From Achromobacter sp. UMC46 (GTDB lineage Bacteria > Pseudomonadota > Gammaproteobacteria > Burkholderiales > Burkholderiaceae_B), in contig NZ_LZZS01000005.1 of assembly GCF_014170335.1 (NCBI RefSeq), positions 434,001-498,000 on the forward strand: a stretch of DNA of 64,000 bases. The letters are read 5' to 3'. The first letter of the stretch is position 1. Each line of letters starts with the position of its first letter. Made by a program: the position numbers and the translations under genes. Shown in pieces: positions 10,416-19,689 of this stretch. Under the pieces are notes generated by a model, which had not been told where the DNA came from, searched no databases, and saw nothing but the letters and a program-made list of their open reading frames with translations.

Positions 10416-10817
10416 CTATTCGCTGACCCACTGCAGATCGGGCGACGGCTCGCCCTGCTGCTGGAAATACAGGATGGCCGCTACGGCCAGATCGCGGCAC
10501 ACGCACTGATACTGCTGATAGCTGCCGGACTGGCCGCCCACGACCACCTTCTGGTCGTGGTCTTCGGACTTGGACCGGTCAACCAGCGTATAGATGCGCG
10601 CATCGTCATCCAGCGTGATGGATACGACGTATGCCCCGTTGCCGCCGCCAACCGCCATGACGGTCTCGTTTTCCGTCACGAACGCGGTCGAGCTGAATTC
10701 GGCGCCATCCAGCCGATCCAGCGCGGCCAGCAAATCGGCATCCGAAGGATCGGCGCGTTCGCTGACCGCGGCACGTTCGCCTCGGCGTCGTTCTTCGATG
10801 AGTTTTCTTATTTTCAT
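10416..10817 (-). CDS. Imm1-like immunity protein (orphan)
   Basis: 133 aa starting MKIRKLIEERRRGERAAVSE (10817). The long upstream frame is GC-driven and lacks coding character. Residues about 60-133 match the Imm1 layout: GAYVVSITLDDDARIYTLVD, then KVVVGGQSGSYQQYQ, then DLAVAAILYFQQQGEPSPDL and a terminal W. Imm1 proteins neutralise deaminase-type polymorphic toxins. No toxin gene is visible nearby. The call rests on my reading of the GGQxGxY and terminal DxxLxW patterns. It converges with the dehydrogenase. Confidence 0.55.
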   Translation of the reverse strand: MKIRKLIEERRRGERAAVSERADPSDADLLAALDRLDGAEFSSTAFVTENETVMAVGGGNGAYVVSITLDDDARIYTLVDRSKSEDHDQKVVVGGQSGSYQQYQCVCRDLAVAAILYFQQQGEPSPDLQWVSE

Positions 10818-11035
10818 GGATTCGGATCCCCCGATTATGGTTATCAAGCCGGCTGCGGGACGTGGGCGCCGGGGCGCCGCCGCATGAAGGCGGCCGCGTA
10901 AAAGAGCTTGCCAGTCTACCGGCTTGGCGCACACCGGGCATTCCGCGCTGTTGCAATTCGCAGCTGGAATCGCCGCCACGCCAGGCGTAACGTGGTTGGA
11001 CGGCATTTGCCGCGTCGCCTGAAAAGGTACGCACC

Positions 11036-11245
11036 ATGACGTCCCAACCTTCCCGCCCGACCCACGCCCCCGCCGCATCAGCCACGCCTGATGCTCCGGT
11101 TTCCCCGCACGCCGAGAAAGACCGCGCCAAAGCGGACCACCTGCAAGAAGAGGCCCGGCGCAAGGCGCTGGCCAATGCCCAGCACAAGGAAAGCCCGCGG
11201 AATATGTCGGCGCCGCGTTATCACGGCGGGCATCGCGGCGGTTGA
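11036..11245 (+). CDS. Small hydrophilic hypothetical protein
   Basis: 69 aa, rich in Ala, Pro, Arg and His, with a likely helical centre (EKDRAKADHLQEEARRKALA) and a Gly/His tail. AAAAGG precedes the ATG by about eight bases. It has no domain I recognise and no membrane segment. A Zn-ribbon-like CPVC segment can be read on the minus strand at about 10920-10960, but it has no convincing start. Could be a non-coding open frame. Confidence 0.45.
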   Translation: MTSQPSRPTHAPAASATPDAPVSPHAEKDRAKADHLQEEARRKALANAQHKESPRNMSAPRYHGGHRGG

Positions 11246-11514
11246 CGGCCAATATCCGCAGATATTCGACCCGCCTGCGGCAATACTGCGAAAGTGCGGC
11301 GAAAGAATACAACCACTTGTTTCTTTCGCCGGGGCCGTCTTGCGCCCCATTATGGCGTGAAGCCCCCTGCGCTTCCTACCTGAAAACCCGTGCCCGCTGT
11401 GGCCGCGCACCCCTTATCACGGTAACGATTTGGAAAATAATCGCATTGAAATATGCGACACGAAAGCCGACCATCGCCCATTGGATTAGACCGGGCGAAT
11501 CAAGGAGACTTATC

Positions 11515-12012
11515 GTGAATCCGATCAGACCCGCAGTAGCGGCCTGTGCGCTGGGCGCCATGCTGACGCTAGCCACTTTCGGCCATACGGCCAACGCCCA
11601 GGCCGCAGCCGATGCGACGGCCGCCAAACCGTTGGCGACGGGCCTGACCGAGACCGGCAGCGCCGAAGGCCAGGTCGTCGAAGCCGTGCGCAGCGGCGAT
11701 ATCCTGACCCTTAAGGTCCGGTTCAAACCCATCGTGCCCGGCAAGACCGAGATGGTCTATTCGCAGATCACCCAAAACGATTACGAAGACAGCTTCTATG
11801 TCATTGCGGGCAACAAAAAACACCTGTTGCTGAAAGACAGCAACGATAAACCGCTGACCAATCCCAAACTGGTGCTCAAGACCTCTAAAGACGCCCCGAT
11901 CGCCGGCGCCTGGCAGGGCAAATTCCCCGCGCCGCCTAAAGAAATTACGGAAGTGTCCTTGACGATACCGGGTGTCGAAACCTTCGACGCCATCAAGATC
12001 ACCGACCGATAG
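11515..12012 (+). CDS. Exported hypothetical protein upstream of an OmpA-domain gene
   Basis: 165 aa from a GTG start with a strong AAGGAGA site nine bases upstream; the longer frame beginning at 11242 overlaps the preceding small gene's end. Signal peptide at about residues 1-28 (VAACALGAMLTLATFGHTAN, cleavage after NAQA). The mature part has beta-rich segments (SGDILTLKVRFKPIVPG, FYVIAGNKKHLLLKDSNDKP). No family recognised. It ends three bases before the OmpA-domain gene, so the two are cotranscribed and probably act together in the envelope. Confidence 0.75.
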   Translation: MNPIRPAVAACALGAMLTLATFGHTANAQAAADATAAKPLATGLTETGSAEGQVVEAVRSGDILTLKVRFKPIVPGKTEMVYSQITQNDYEDSFYVIAGNKKHLLLKDSNDKPLTNPKLVLKTSKDAPIAGAWQGKFPAPPKEITEVSLTIPGVETFDAIKITDR

Positions 12013-12015
12013 CCC

Positions 12016-12618
12016 ATGGCCGCCGCCCGGAACATGTCGACCGCCGTTGCCGCGCTGCTGCTCGCGGCCAGCGGCGCCCACGCGCAAGAACCGCCCTACA
12101 AAGCCGAAGTACTGGACCTGCGCGCGACGATATTGGACCTGAAAGGGTTTCCGTCTGACACGGGCGGCGGCGTTTCTGACCTGTCTGCGCAGATAGGCGA
12201 CCTGGCCGGCCGCCACGACGGTTTATCCGTGCGCCAGGACAAGGACGCCGTCACGGTATCGATGCTGGGCGACGTGCTGTTCGATTTCGACAAGGCCGAT
12301 ATCCGGCCGGCGGCAGAACCTGCCCTGAAGGATATTGCGCGCGCGATCCAGGCGGCGCCAGCTGGCCCGGCCCGTGTGGCCATTGAAGGCCATACCGACT
12401 CCAAGGGCACCGCGTCGTATAACCAGACGCTGTCGTTGAAGCGGGCGAATGCCGTATTGCAGTGGTTAGCGAATCACGGCGTGGATAAGGCGCGCTTGGC
12501 CGCCAAAGGCTACGGGGACACCCGGCCCGTGCAGCCCAATGCGTTGGCCAATGGCGCCGACAATCCGAAAGGACGCGCGCAGAACCGGCGGGTGGAGTTC
12601 GTGTTGCCCAAGCACTAG
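12016..12618 (+). CDS. OmpA-family peptidoglycan-associated protein
   Basis: 200 aa, signal peptide cleaved after AHA (residue about 24). The C-terminal OmpA domain (about 85-200) has DVLFDFDKADIRPAAEPALK, then IEGHTDSKGTASYNQTLSLK and the basic GRAQNRRVEFVLP end. These include the conserved Asp and Arg that bind diaminopimelate in peptidoglycan. It lacks an N-terminal barrel or lipobox, so it is a periplasmic peptidoglycan-binding protein, perhaps tethered through its upstream partner, which ends three bases earlier. Confidence 0.9.
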   Translation: MAAARNMSTAVAALLLAASGAHAQEPPYKAEVLDLRATILDLKGFPSDTGGGVSDLSAQIGDLAGRHDGLSVRQDKDAVTVSMLGDVLFDFDKADIRPAAEPALKDIARAIQAAPAGPARVAIEGHTDSKGTASYNQTLSLKRANAVLQWLANHGVDKARLAAKGYGDTRPVQPNALANGADNPKGRAQNRRVEFVLPKH

Positions 12619-12685
12619 AGCGGGGAGCTGGGACGCTTACGGGCGTCTCTTCTCTGCCCCGCCGGATGAACGGTTGAAGCGAACC

Positions 12686-12895
12686 CTAGCGGTTTCGCTC
12701 TTCTTCGTCCTCTTCCTCTTTCGTCTTGACCTCTTCCAGCTTGACCTTCTGCGTGCTGCCATGCGTTGCCGCGCACGGGTCAGGCTGTTGCGAGCTTTTC
12801 ACGCAGGCGGCAAACGCCAGCGCGTCGTCCACGGTGGCGAAGTGGTACGAATAGCCGTCCGTAAAAGCGACCTTTCCTTCGACAGAGCAATCCAT
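12686..12895 (-). CDS. Small hypothetical protein with acidic C-terminus
   Basis: 69 aa from MDCSVEGKVAFTDGYSYHFA, with a GGGAGG ribosome site close upstream; a start at 12922 would add nine residues without a clear site. The middle (TVDDALAFAACVKSSQQPDP) is followed by a Lys/Glu-rich tail (EEVKTKEEEDEEERN). It may be cytosolic. No family recognised. Confidence 0.5.
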   Translation of the reverse strand: MDCSVEGKVAFTDGYSYHFATVDDALAFAACVKSSQQPDPCAATHGSTQKVKLEEVKTKEEEDEEERNR

Positions 12896-12936
12896 GAAGC
12901 CTCCCGGGTGTGGATGCTTCATGGTATCTGAAATCG

Positions 12937-13629
12937 TCAGTTCGGCGGCCAGACGGTAAGGAAACTGGTGCTCCCGACCGGACCAAGACCGACGTGGAAA
13001 GTCAACGCGGTGGCCACGTCGGACAATCTGAAGTTATACGTCGCACCTTTGCGCATGCTCAGCTCTGATCCGACAACAGGCGTGTTTTGGACGAATGTCC
13101 CAAAAGCAAACGTCTTCAGGTCTTGGTCCGTATCGTTCCCGAACGCGATATGCATCCGCACATTCTCGACCTTGAATGCTTCGATCTTGTATTTCTCTTT
13201 GCTGGACGCCTCTAAACCCTTTCGAACGTCTTCGGGCAAGCCCGCCGAAATGCTGAAGGTGCCGTCCTTTGCGCGGTGAGACATGATGCGCACGCCTTTG
13301 GTCGCGGCCCATTCTGCGTCGCTGCCTTGACCATAATTGGCCGGAATCTCGAAGTTGGCATACGAGTTGAACTCCTTGCGGAAGCACTCTTTGTATACCG
13401 CGACAGGAAATGCCTTTGCCACCGCATCGCGAACCTTGATCAGCATGTCGGAGGGGTTTCGAGAGTCCTTATGATCGTTGCAGGCCGCCACCTCGATCAG
13501 CAGATTTGCATTGCCGGCTTTTATCCCTTCTGACATCAGGCCTGATAACGGAACCTTCGTTTCGACATCGATTTTGCAACCGGTCAATATGAAGGCGCCA
13601 ATCGCGCCGGCCAAAAGCATCTTTTTCAC
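12937..13629 (-). CDS. Predicted outer-membrane or periplasmic lipoprotein
   Basis: 230 aa from a GTG (13629) with AAGG upstream; the frame extends further but only this start gives a clean signal peptide (VKKMLLAGAIGAFILTGC) with lipobox LTGC. The mature protein is mixed alpha/beta with four further cysteine-free stretches (YANFEIPANYGQGSDAEWAA, GTFSISAGLPEDVRKGLEAS). It ends in a Gly/Ser-rich beta segment. No family assigned. Its upstream gap holds the first copy of the 55-bp direct repeat. Confidence 0.7.
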   Translation of the reverse strand: MKKMLLAGAIGAFILTGCKIDVETKVPLSGLMSEGIKAGNANLLIEVAACNDHKDSRNPSDMLIKVRDAVAKAFPVAVYKECFRKEFNSYANFEIPANYGQGSDAEWAATKGVRIMSHRAKDGTFSISAGLPEDVRKGLEASSKEKYKIEAFKVENVRMHIAFGNDTDQDLKTFAFGTFVQNTPVVGSELSMRKGATYNFRLSDVATALTFHVGLGPVGSTSFLTVWPPN

Positions 13630-13778
13630 GTTACAGCCTTTATGAGTGCATTCAGGAACCGGCATTTGTATCACACACTTACTTTCTCTAACGATGGCAC
13701 CATTCATCCGGCCCCCGAACGGCGCTGGACGCAAGCGCTAATCCGGGAAAGGGGTATCGGCACCGCTCGGGCAAACCC

Positions 13779-13833
13779 TTGAAATAACTAGAAGTAATGA
13801 AAAAGCATAAGGAAATCCCCTGTTGGGGAATTT
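13779..13833 (+). repeat. 55-bp direct repeat, left copy
   Basis: Starts TTGAAATAACTAGAAGTAAT and ends CCCCTGTTGGGGAATTT. It is identical at 52 of 55 positions to 19994-20048, in the same orientation 6.2 kb away. It contains half of the palindrome that is complete in the right copy. Candidate left attachment site of an integrated element. Confidence 0.8.
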
Positions 13834-14114
13834 TCCCTGCACAACCCTCTGTTTTTATTGAGTAATTTTCGACGCCACAGAGAAGGGAGCGATCCCCGAC
13901 CTATTACAGCCCGAGCTGCTGACGTTCTCGTCCGACTGCGGCATGGTGGGTGTGCGGTTTCGAAGAGATTGACGGGCGGCGCGACTACCAAGGGCGATGA
14001 ATGCAATGGCTCAAGCAGTAATACCAGCCCGGATAGTGCCGCAACACTATTGCGAGTAGTTGCAGACCTGCGCAATACTTTCCTTCCGATCATCTACTTT
14101 TGGAGGGTACGGCA
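13834..14114. other. Intergenic stretch without convincing gene
   Basis: Open frames exist here but have no ribosome site, codon bias or recognisable product. The end holds the GGAGG site of the RMF/CrpP-like gene at 14115. Confidence 0.5.
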
Positions 14115-14357
14115 ATGCACCGCGAAGACATCCAAAAGCTGGGCGCCAGCGCCGCCCGCGAAGGACTGACGTTGTGGGACTGCCCCTACTATCGAGCAGT
14201 CGAGATGCCCGGTCATACCGGGGAATCGATAGCAGAGTGGCGCAGCAAAGTCGAAGCCTGGGAAACAGGATGGATGAACGAAGCTAATTCTTGGCGGCCT
14301 CCGCCTGGGGGCCACGTCCGCTACGTACCGCGGACTACGGCCCGAAACCGTAACTGA
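14115..14357 (+). CDS. RMF/CrpP-like small protein
   Basis: 80 aa starting MHREDIQKLGASAAREGLTL, with GGAGG nine bases before the ATG. The pattern G-ASAAREG, then WDCPYYRA, then WETGWMNEA matches the ribosome-modulation-factor/CrpP fold (helix, CPY, helix ending WxxGW). RMF dimerises ribosomes in stationary phase; CrpP-type relatives occur on mobile elements and were linked to ciprofloxacin resistance. Which of these roles applies here cannot be told. A strong terminator follows at 14369. It lies inside the repeat-bounded segment, which suggests it was acquired. Confidence 0.65.
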   Translation: MHREDIQKLGASAAREGLTLWDCPYYRAVEMPGHTGESIAEWRSKVEAWETGWMNEANSWRPPPGGHVRYVPRTTARNRN

Positions 14358-14368
14358 AGATGGATCAG

Positions 14369-14396
14369 CGCCCCAAATCTGGGGCGCTTTTTTATT
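14369..14396 (+). terminator. Intrinsic terminator after the RMF/CrpP-like gene
   Basis: GCGCCCCA-AATC-TGGGGCGC followed by TTTTTTA, 12 bases past the stop codon. Strong stem and U-tract. Confidence 0.9.
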
Positions 14397-14502
14397 GCGT
14401 CCTACAAGCTGGACACGAACGTTTTGACCGTCTATTTCTGTTCAACAAATCTGAAGAAAGGCCATACGTATCATTCCAGTCTTTCAGAGATTCCTGCGGG
14501 AG

Positions 14503-14688
14503 TTGAACGGGATAAGAGCTTCTTGGGTCATCACACCTGGCACCATCATGGCCACATCTGGCGATCCAAGGGCCACCACGTGTACATCGGAATACTTGCA
14601 AAGCTTGCCGGCAAGCAAAGCTCGTCAGGAACTAGCGGATAAGTGCTTGGCCCGCGGCGAGTTCAAGCCACCACTTGGCCATTCTTGA
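14503..14688 (+). pseudogene. Possible fragment of a small secreted/entry-exclusion-like protein
   Basis: A frame reading SGDPRATTCTSEYLQSLPAS then KARQELADKCLARGEFKPP has protein-like character and faintly recalls TrbK/EexN-type entry-exclusion lipoproteins of conjugative elements. The upstream signal sequence expected for these is absent, and nearby frames overlap. I treat it as a possible decayed piece. The rest of 14397-14765 holds nothing else I can support. Confidence 0.25.
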
Positions 14689-14765
14689 TTTTTTATTTCT
14701 GGCGATACGCTGCGACACAATGTAATTTTTCCAGACATAACGTATCTATTTGAGGAAAATTTGTC

Positions 14766-17477
14766 ATGGTCGCTACCGATAGCATGAGGGCGGGTTGGTT
14801 AACGTCGGCAGCCTTCGTACTCTACACGGCCAGTGTCACCCCTCCCGCCCATGCCCAGTCAGTTACCAGTACTGGGGAGATTGCGCCTGGGGCGGTCCAG
14901 TCGCCGAATTGGACAGTCGGAGGCGATCTGATTGTTGGCGATTCCCTCAACGGGACGTTGACCATCAGCAATGGCGGATCCGTCGTCAACGATTGGGCCT
15001 TCATCGGCAACCTCACTGGCGGCGTGGGCTCCCTTACGGTATCAGGCCGTGACGGCCTTGGCACCCCGTCCACCTGGACCAGTCTGGCCCCGGTGTATAT
15101 CGGCAACGAGTCTGGCAGTAATGGCGAACTCCGCATTCTGGACGGCGGCTTCGCGCGAGGCACATCGGGCAGCATTGGGGGCCAGAACGGCAGCGTCGGG
15201 AGCGTTGTCGTTTCCGGGCCGGGATCAACTTGGGAACTCAACACGACCTACGCGTTCGAAATCGGCGCGAACGGTAGCGGTACGCTGCACATCGACAACG
15301 GCGGCACCGTCCAGAGCGGCCAGGCACTGATCGGCGGCGGCCCCGGTAGCCAGGGCAGCGTAACGGTGTTGGGACATGCATCCAGCTGGAACCCGTTCAA
15401 CAATATCTACGTAGGTTTCGAGGGCCTTGGCGACCTGCAAGTCCTGGAAGGCGCCGCCGTGCGCACCGTCGGATCGTCCGCGCCGGGCGCCGCCGCAACG
15501 ATCTACATCGGCTTCCGGGCTGGCAGCGTTGGCACCGTGAACGTATCGAGCACGACCGCCGATGTCTCGACGCTTACCGCCAGCGATCGCATCGATATCG
15601 GCTCGGCAGGCACTGGGACGTTGAACATCGCCAAGGGCGGGCTGGTGGTTGCCACCAGCGATACGCGGCTTACCGTCAGCAGCACCGCTACAGGCACGCT
15701 GAACCTCACTGGCGATGCGAGCGGCCGCGGCGTGCTGGAGACCGGCTCGGTCATCAAGGGCGCCGGCAATGGCACCTTCATCCTGGATGGCGGCGTCCTG
15801 CGCGCTCGGCGTGACAAGGCCAATTTCCTGAATGGTTTCCTGACGCAGGCGATCGGAAGCGAGGGAGCCTCGTTCGACACCAATGGGTACGAGGTGGGCG
15901 TGATGACCGAGTTCTCGGGAACCTCCAGCCTCAATAAGCTGGGCGCCGGCAGGTTGACCTTGTCGGGCAACAGCGCCGCCTTCACGGGAACCACCGATAT
16001 CCAGGCTGGCACATTGCAGGTCGATGGCGTGCTCGGCGGGCCGGTGAACGTCCTGGCGGGAGCAAGGCTGACCGGCACGGGACGCGTCGGCGCGACCGGC
16101 AACCAAGGCACGATCGCTCCGGGGCCGCGCAGCGGGTATGGCATCCTGACGGTCGCCGGTGACTATGCGGCACAGGGCGGGAACCTGGAGATCCGCACCC
16201 AGCTTGGCGGCGACAACTCGCCCACCGATAAATTGGTAGTCACGGGCGACACCGCGGGCGCGACACCGGTCAACGTGCAGAACATGGGAGGCGTTGGGGC
16301 GCAGACCCAACGAGGCATACAGATCGTGCAGGTCAACGGGGTCTCGGCGGGGCAGTTCAACTTGGCTAACGGCGACTATGTCATCCAGGGCCGCCCGGCC
16401 CTGGTGGCCGGCGCCTACGGCTACGTCCTGCAACAGGACTCGGCCGACGGCGGCTGGTATCTGCGATCATCCCTGACCGATCCCGGCACACCGCCGACCG
16501 GTGGCGTTTCGCCGGGCGCCGAACCGCCCTTGCTGTATCAGCCCGGTGTGCCGGTCTATGAAGCCTACGCCAACACACTGCTTAACCTGAGCCGGCTGCC
16601 CACCCTGCGCCAGCGGGTCGGCAATCGCCTCTATGATTCGGCGGACGTCGGCCGCAATGGCGTATGGAGTCGAATGGAGGGCACGACGAGCCGGCTTGAC
16701 CCCTCCACTTCCACCACGGGCGCACGCCAGGACATCGACAGCTGGAAGGCGCAATTTGGTGTTGACCGTATCCTGGCTGGCCAAGAAGAAGGGTCCCGCT
16801 TGGTGGGCGGCATCGCCTTTCACTACGGCAAGGCCGACACGCACGTGTCCTCGGCGTATGGCAACGGCACGATCGATACCACTGCCTACGGCCTGACACC
16901 GACGCTGACTTGGTACGGCAAGAATGGCTTCTATATCGACGCCCAGGCCCAGGCCACCAGGTACGACAGCGACCTGAATTCCCGGCTGGCCGGCAGGCTG
17001 AAAGGCGGCAACCAGGCAAACAGCTACGGGCTGGGTATTGAAGGGGGCAAGGCGTTGGGGTTGAGCGAGCGACTGGCCCTGATCCCGCAGGCGCAGTTGA
17101 CCTACGCATCGACCCGTTTCGACCGCTTCAACGATAAATTCGGCACACGCGTCGAAAGCGACGAGGGCGACAGCCTGCTGGCCCGCGTCGGAATGGCGCT
17201 GGACTACAAAAGCAATTGGCAAACGGGTGGCGCGAATCGGGAATCGAGCGTCTATGGCGTCGTCAACGTGAAACATGAATTCCTGAACGGAACCCGTGTG
17301 AACGTGGCCGACGTACCGGTGGCCAGCCGAATGGCGCGAACCTGGGGTAGCGTGGGAGCCGGGGCCAATTACGGTTGGGGCGATCGCTATGCGATCTACG
17401 GCCAAGTCGACGCCGACGCGGATTTCTCGGGCAGCTACATCGTCACCGCGACCGCAGGTTTCAGAATGACGTTTTAG
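14766..17477 (+). CDS. Autotransporter (type Va secretion) outer-membrane protein
   Basis: 903 aa. A signal peptide (about 1-31, ending AHAQ) precedes a passenger of about 590 aa made of repeated beta-helix turns with the pattern GSLTVSG/GSVVVSGPGSTW...LHIDNGG (about residues 60-300). An autotransporter-associated repeat follows (LNKLGAGRLTLSGNSAAFTG, about 390-415). A Pro/Gly linker (DPGTPPTGGVSPGAEPP) leads to the translocator barrel of about 270 aa, which ends in the outer-membrane signature GFRMTF. The barrel stays in the outer membrane and exports the passenger, probably an adhesin. It lies inside the repeat-bounded segment with a diguanylate cyclase, so the pair may serve surface attachment. 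Confidence 0.93.
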   Translation: MVATDSMRAGWLTSAAFVLYTASVTPPAHAQSVTSTGEIAPGAVQSPNWTVGGDLIVGDSLNGTLTISNGGSVVNDWAFIGNLTGGVGSLTVSGRDGLGTPSTWTSLAPVYIGNESGSNGELRILDGGFARGTSGSIGGQNGSVGSVVVSGPGSTWELNTTYAFEIGANGSGTLHIDNGGTVQSGQALIGGGPGSQGSVTVLGHASSWNPFNNIYVGFEGLGDLQVLEGAAVRTVGSSAPGAAATIYIGFRAGSVGTVNVSSTTADVSTLTASDRIDIGSAGTGTLNIAKGGLVVATSDTRLTVSSTATGTLNLTGDASGRGVLETGSVIKGAGNGTFILDGGVLRARRDKANFLNGFLTQAIGSEGASFDTNGYEVGVMTEFSGTSSLNKLGAGRLTLSGNSAAFTGTTDIQAGTLQVDGVLGGPVNVLAGARLTGTGRVGATGNQGTIAPGPRSGYGILTVAGDYAAQGGNLEIRTQLGGDNSPTDKLVVTGDTAGATPVNVQNMGGVGAQTQRGIQIVQVNGVSAGQFNLANGDYVIQGRPALVAGAYGYVLQQDSADGGWYLRSSLTDPGTPPTGGVSPGAEPPLLYQPGVPVYEAYANTLLNLSRLPTLRQRVGNRLYDSADVGRNGVWSRMEGTTSRLDPSTSTTGARQDIDSWKAQFGVDRILAGQEEGSRLVGGIAFHYGKADTHVSSAYGNGTIDTTAYGLTPTLTWYGKNGFYIDAQAQATRYDSDLNSRLAGRLKGGNQANSYGLGIEGGKALGLSERLALIPQAQLTYASTRFDRFNDKFGTRVESDEGDSLLARVGMALDYKSNWQTGGANRESSVYGVVNVKHEFLNGTRVNVADVPVASRMARTWGSVGAGANYGWGDRYAIYGQVDADADFSGSYIVTATAGFRMTF

Positions 17478-17665
17478 ATCCGGGCAAATGGCAAACAGCG
17501 CCTTTACTTACTGGCGCTGGATCGGCGACAAGGGTGCGCAGCAATTCTCGCTATAGGTGCAAAGTACGGGTTAGCACACCACTCTCGAGCGGCGGTAATG
17601 GGTCGGGAGGCGCCGATTTTCAACCAATGCTCCCCGTCGGAGTGGACATCCGCGGTCCTTGAACG
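17478..17665. other. Convergent intergenic region
   Basis: Between the autotransporter and the convergent diguanylate cyclase. A weak AGCGCC/GGCGCT stem near 17498 lacks a T-run. Nothing else seen. Confidence 0.4.
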
Positions 17666-19327
17666 TCATACCTTGTTCAGCAAGCCGCCATCTATGTTTG
17701 AGTCTGTCTTCCAAACAGATTTACAAGCCTGCCCACCCTTGGTCGTTTGCTGCGCCCGCCGTACCTGTTTGTCCGCATACATAAGCTGGTCGGCTTCCTT
17801 GAGGGCGGCATGCAACGAACTGACGGCAGGATCCACGCTAACGATGCCAAAGCTTGCACCTCGATAGTCGAAACTATATTCGGCTGAGGTATAGGTACCG
17901 ATCAGCGGCTGCGCCAACCGGTTGCGCATCTCGTCGACTGCCCCTCGCGGATCGTCGGACCTGAACGGAGCCACTAGTCCAACCACAACGAACTCGTCGC
18001 CGCCCCATCGACCCAGCATATCGCTCGCACGTAGACCGGCCGACATACGCCGGCCCACCTCGATCAAGAACCTGTCGCCGGCCTCGTGCCCATAGGTGTC
18101 GTTGATCGGCTTGAACCCATCCAGATCGATAAACGCCACCAGAACCCACTGCTGCGTCCGCTTCGCCAGAGCGAACAACCGCTCCAATTCAGTCAACACT
18201 GCGCGTCGATTCGGCAGGCCGGTCAGCGCGTCATAGTTGGCCGCGTACCGTTCGTCCTGTCGGCGCATCAAGATCTGGCTCGCCGCATGGCCTGATAGCA
18301 GGATCAGGACCAAGCCGAACACCGCGACCAGCCCAGCCATCCAAAAGTGCTGTCTGCGCATGGATGCCAGGTGGTCCAACGTGGCCAGCGTGAGCAACTG
18401 ATATTGCGTACCCGCCAACGGCTGGCGCCGCAGCAGATAGGGCCTGCCGTCGATGAGCCACTGGTCGGCGATGTCTGAACCGCCTGTCGCGCGCACATCC
18501 ATGAGTTCGCCTAGATCTTCTTCGCCGTCCGGCGGAAGTACCGTGCCTGGCGGCAGAAGCGCCGCGACGTTGCGTAGCATGAACGGCTCTGAGGACGCCG
18601 TGATCACGCGCCCCTGGCGGTTGACGATTAACGCGACATGTCGACCTGTCAAATAAAGCGCAACTTCTGGCGCGTCAAACTTAACCGTGACTGAGCCCAA
18701 CGGCACGTCGTTCGAGTCCTCGATACGACTGGCCACGAAATAGGATGGGGATTTATTCAAACGAGCAATACCGAAAGAATGGCCATTGCCGGTACGCAAC
18801 GCATCAATGAGGTAGGGCCGACCCGAATAAATCATGCCCACGATGCTGTCGGGCTCGGCCCAATTGCTGGCCGACACGGTGTCGTCCGACATGTTATTCA
18901 TGTAAATGCGAGCGTAACGCAGATCACTGGCCAGCGCGTTCATGAAGTCGCCGACCTTGCCCACCAACGGGTCGCGCGCGAACTGCGCAGCACGCTCCTG
19001 CCGTGTCAGCTCGGCGGCGCCTGGGGCATCTGTCCGATAACGCATGGCCAGTTCAATCACCAGACCCTGCCGCGCCACCATATTGGCCACGCTCACCATT
19101 TCGGTGAACAACCGGTCCATCACGCGCGCAGTCGTTTTAGTCTCGTAATCGGCGCTTGCCGCCCATCTAGCTAACTGCGCTGTCACGATTCTCTGCGAAA
19201 TCCACCACCCAAGGCCGGCCACCAGCGCCAACCAGACGACGGCCAAGGCTAGTGTTACCTGGCGCACGGTGGGCCAGGTCTGTTGTTCACGCCTGCCTTG
19301 CTGCAGCAACACGTCGTTCTCCCTCAC
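17666..19327 (-). CDS. Membrane-bound diguanylate cyclase with periplasmic sensor domain
   Basis: 553 aa: membrane helix at about 24-44, a periplasmic double-Cache-like domain at about 45-325, a second helix at about 328-346, then GGDEF (about 360-530). Catalytic GGDEF is intact at 442-446 (GRWGGDEFVVVG). The product-inhibition site RxxD is present at R433-D436, so activity should be feedback-limited by c-di-GMP. YDALTGLPNRRAV marks the domain start. No EAL domain. It makes c-di-GMP from two GTP in response to an external signal. It converges with the autotransporter, which suggests but does not prove a link to adhesion control. Confidence 0.93.
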   Translation of the reverse strand: MRENDVLLQQGRREQQTWPTVRQVTLALAVVWLALVAGLGWWISQRIVTAQLARWAASADYETKTTARVMDRLFTEMVSVANMVARQGLVIELAMRYRTDAPGAAELTRQERAAQFARDPLVGKVGDFMNALASDLRYARIYMNNMSDDTVSASNWAEPDSIVGMIYSGRPYLIDALRTGNGHSFGIARLNKSPSYFVASRIEDSNDVPLGSVTVKFDAPEVALYLTGRHVALIVNRQGRVITASSEPFMLRNVAALLPPGTVLPPDGEEDLGELMDVRATGGSDIADQWLIDGRPYLLRRQPLAGTQYQLLTLATLDHLASMRRQHFWMAGLVAVFGLVLILLSGHAASQILMRRQDERYAANYDALTGLPNRRAVLTELERLFALAKRTQQWVLVAFIDLDGFKPINDTYGHEAGDRFLIEVGRRMSAGLRASDMLGRWGGDEFVVVGLVAPFRSDDPRGAVDEMRNRLAQPLIGTYTSAEYSFDYRGASFGIVSVDPAVSSLHAALKEADQLMYADKQVRRAQQTTKGGQACKSVWKTDSNIDGGLLNKV

Positions 19328-19689
19328 TTTGCCAATCGTCCAAAACAGCTTTGTTTAGTTTTCTGGCCCTTCTAGCTCCTGTCGGGCAGTAATCAACAAC
19401 ACAATATCGCGGAAGCATATCTGCGATTCTTTTGTTGACAATACTTAACAGTGAGATTCTGGCGACAAACGTGGGCACCCCGCAAACCAAACCGTATAGA
19501 TTAATTTTGGGCCGACAGCGGCCGCCCCCACAACAGGGATCTTCTGAAGCGCAGGGCCTGCATTCATTTTCTGAGCAGTTCTATGCAGTCTTTAGAAATT
19601 TTAAGGATTTTTAGTTAATTGCATGCAGTGAAAAATGAGACGATTGCAGTCCCCTTATGCCTTTCCGAAACAGAGTTTGAGCCACGGCA
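19328..19689. other. Non-coding stretch upstream of the diguanylate cyclase
   Basis: Relatively AT-rich. Open frames on both strands lack protein-like composition. It presumably holds the cyclase promoter. Nothing further seen. Confidence 0.4.

Noticed and set aside
15225..17405. Long minus-strand frames opposite the autotransporter
   Set aside because: They mirror a high-GC coding strand and have the low-complexity Ala/Arg/Gly composition of antisense shadows. The plus strand has a signal peptide, repeats and a barrel.
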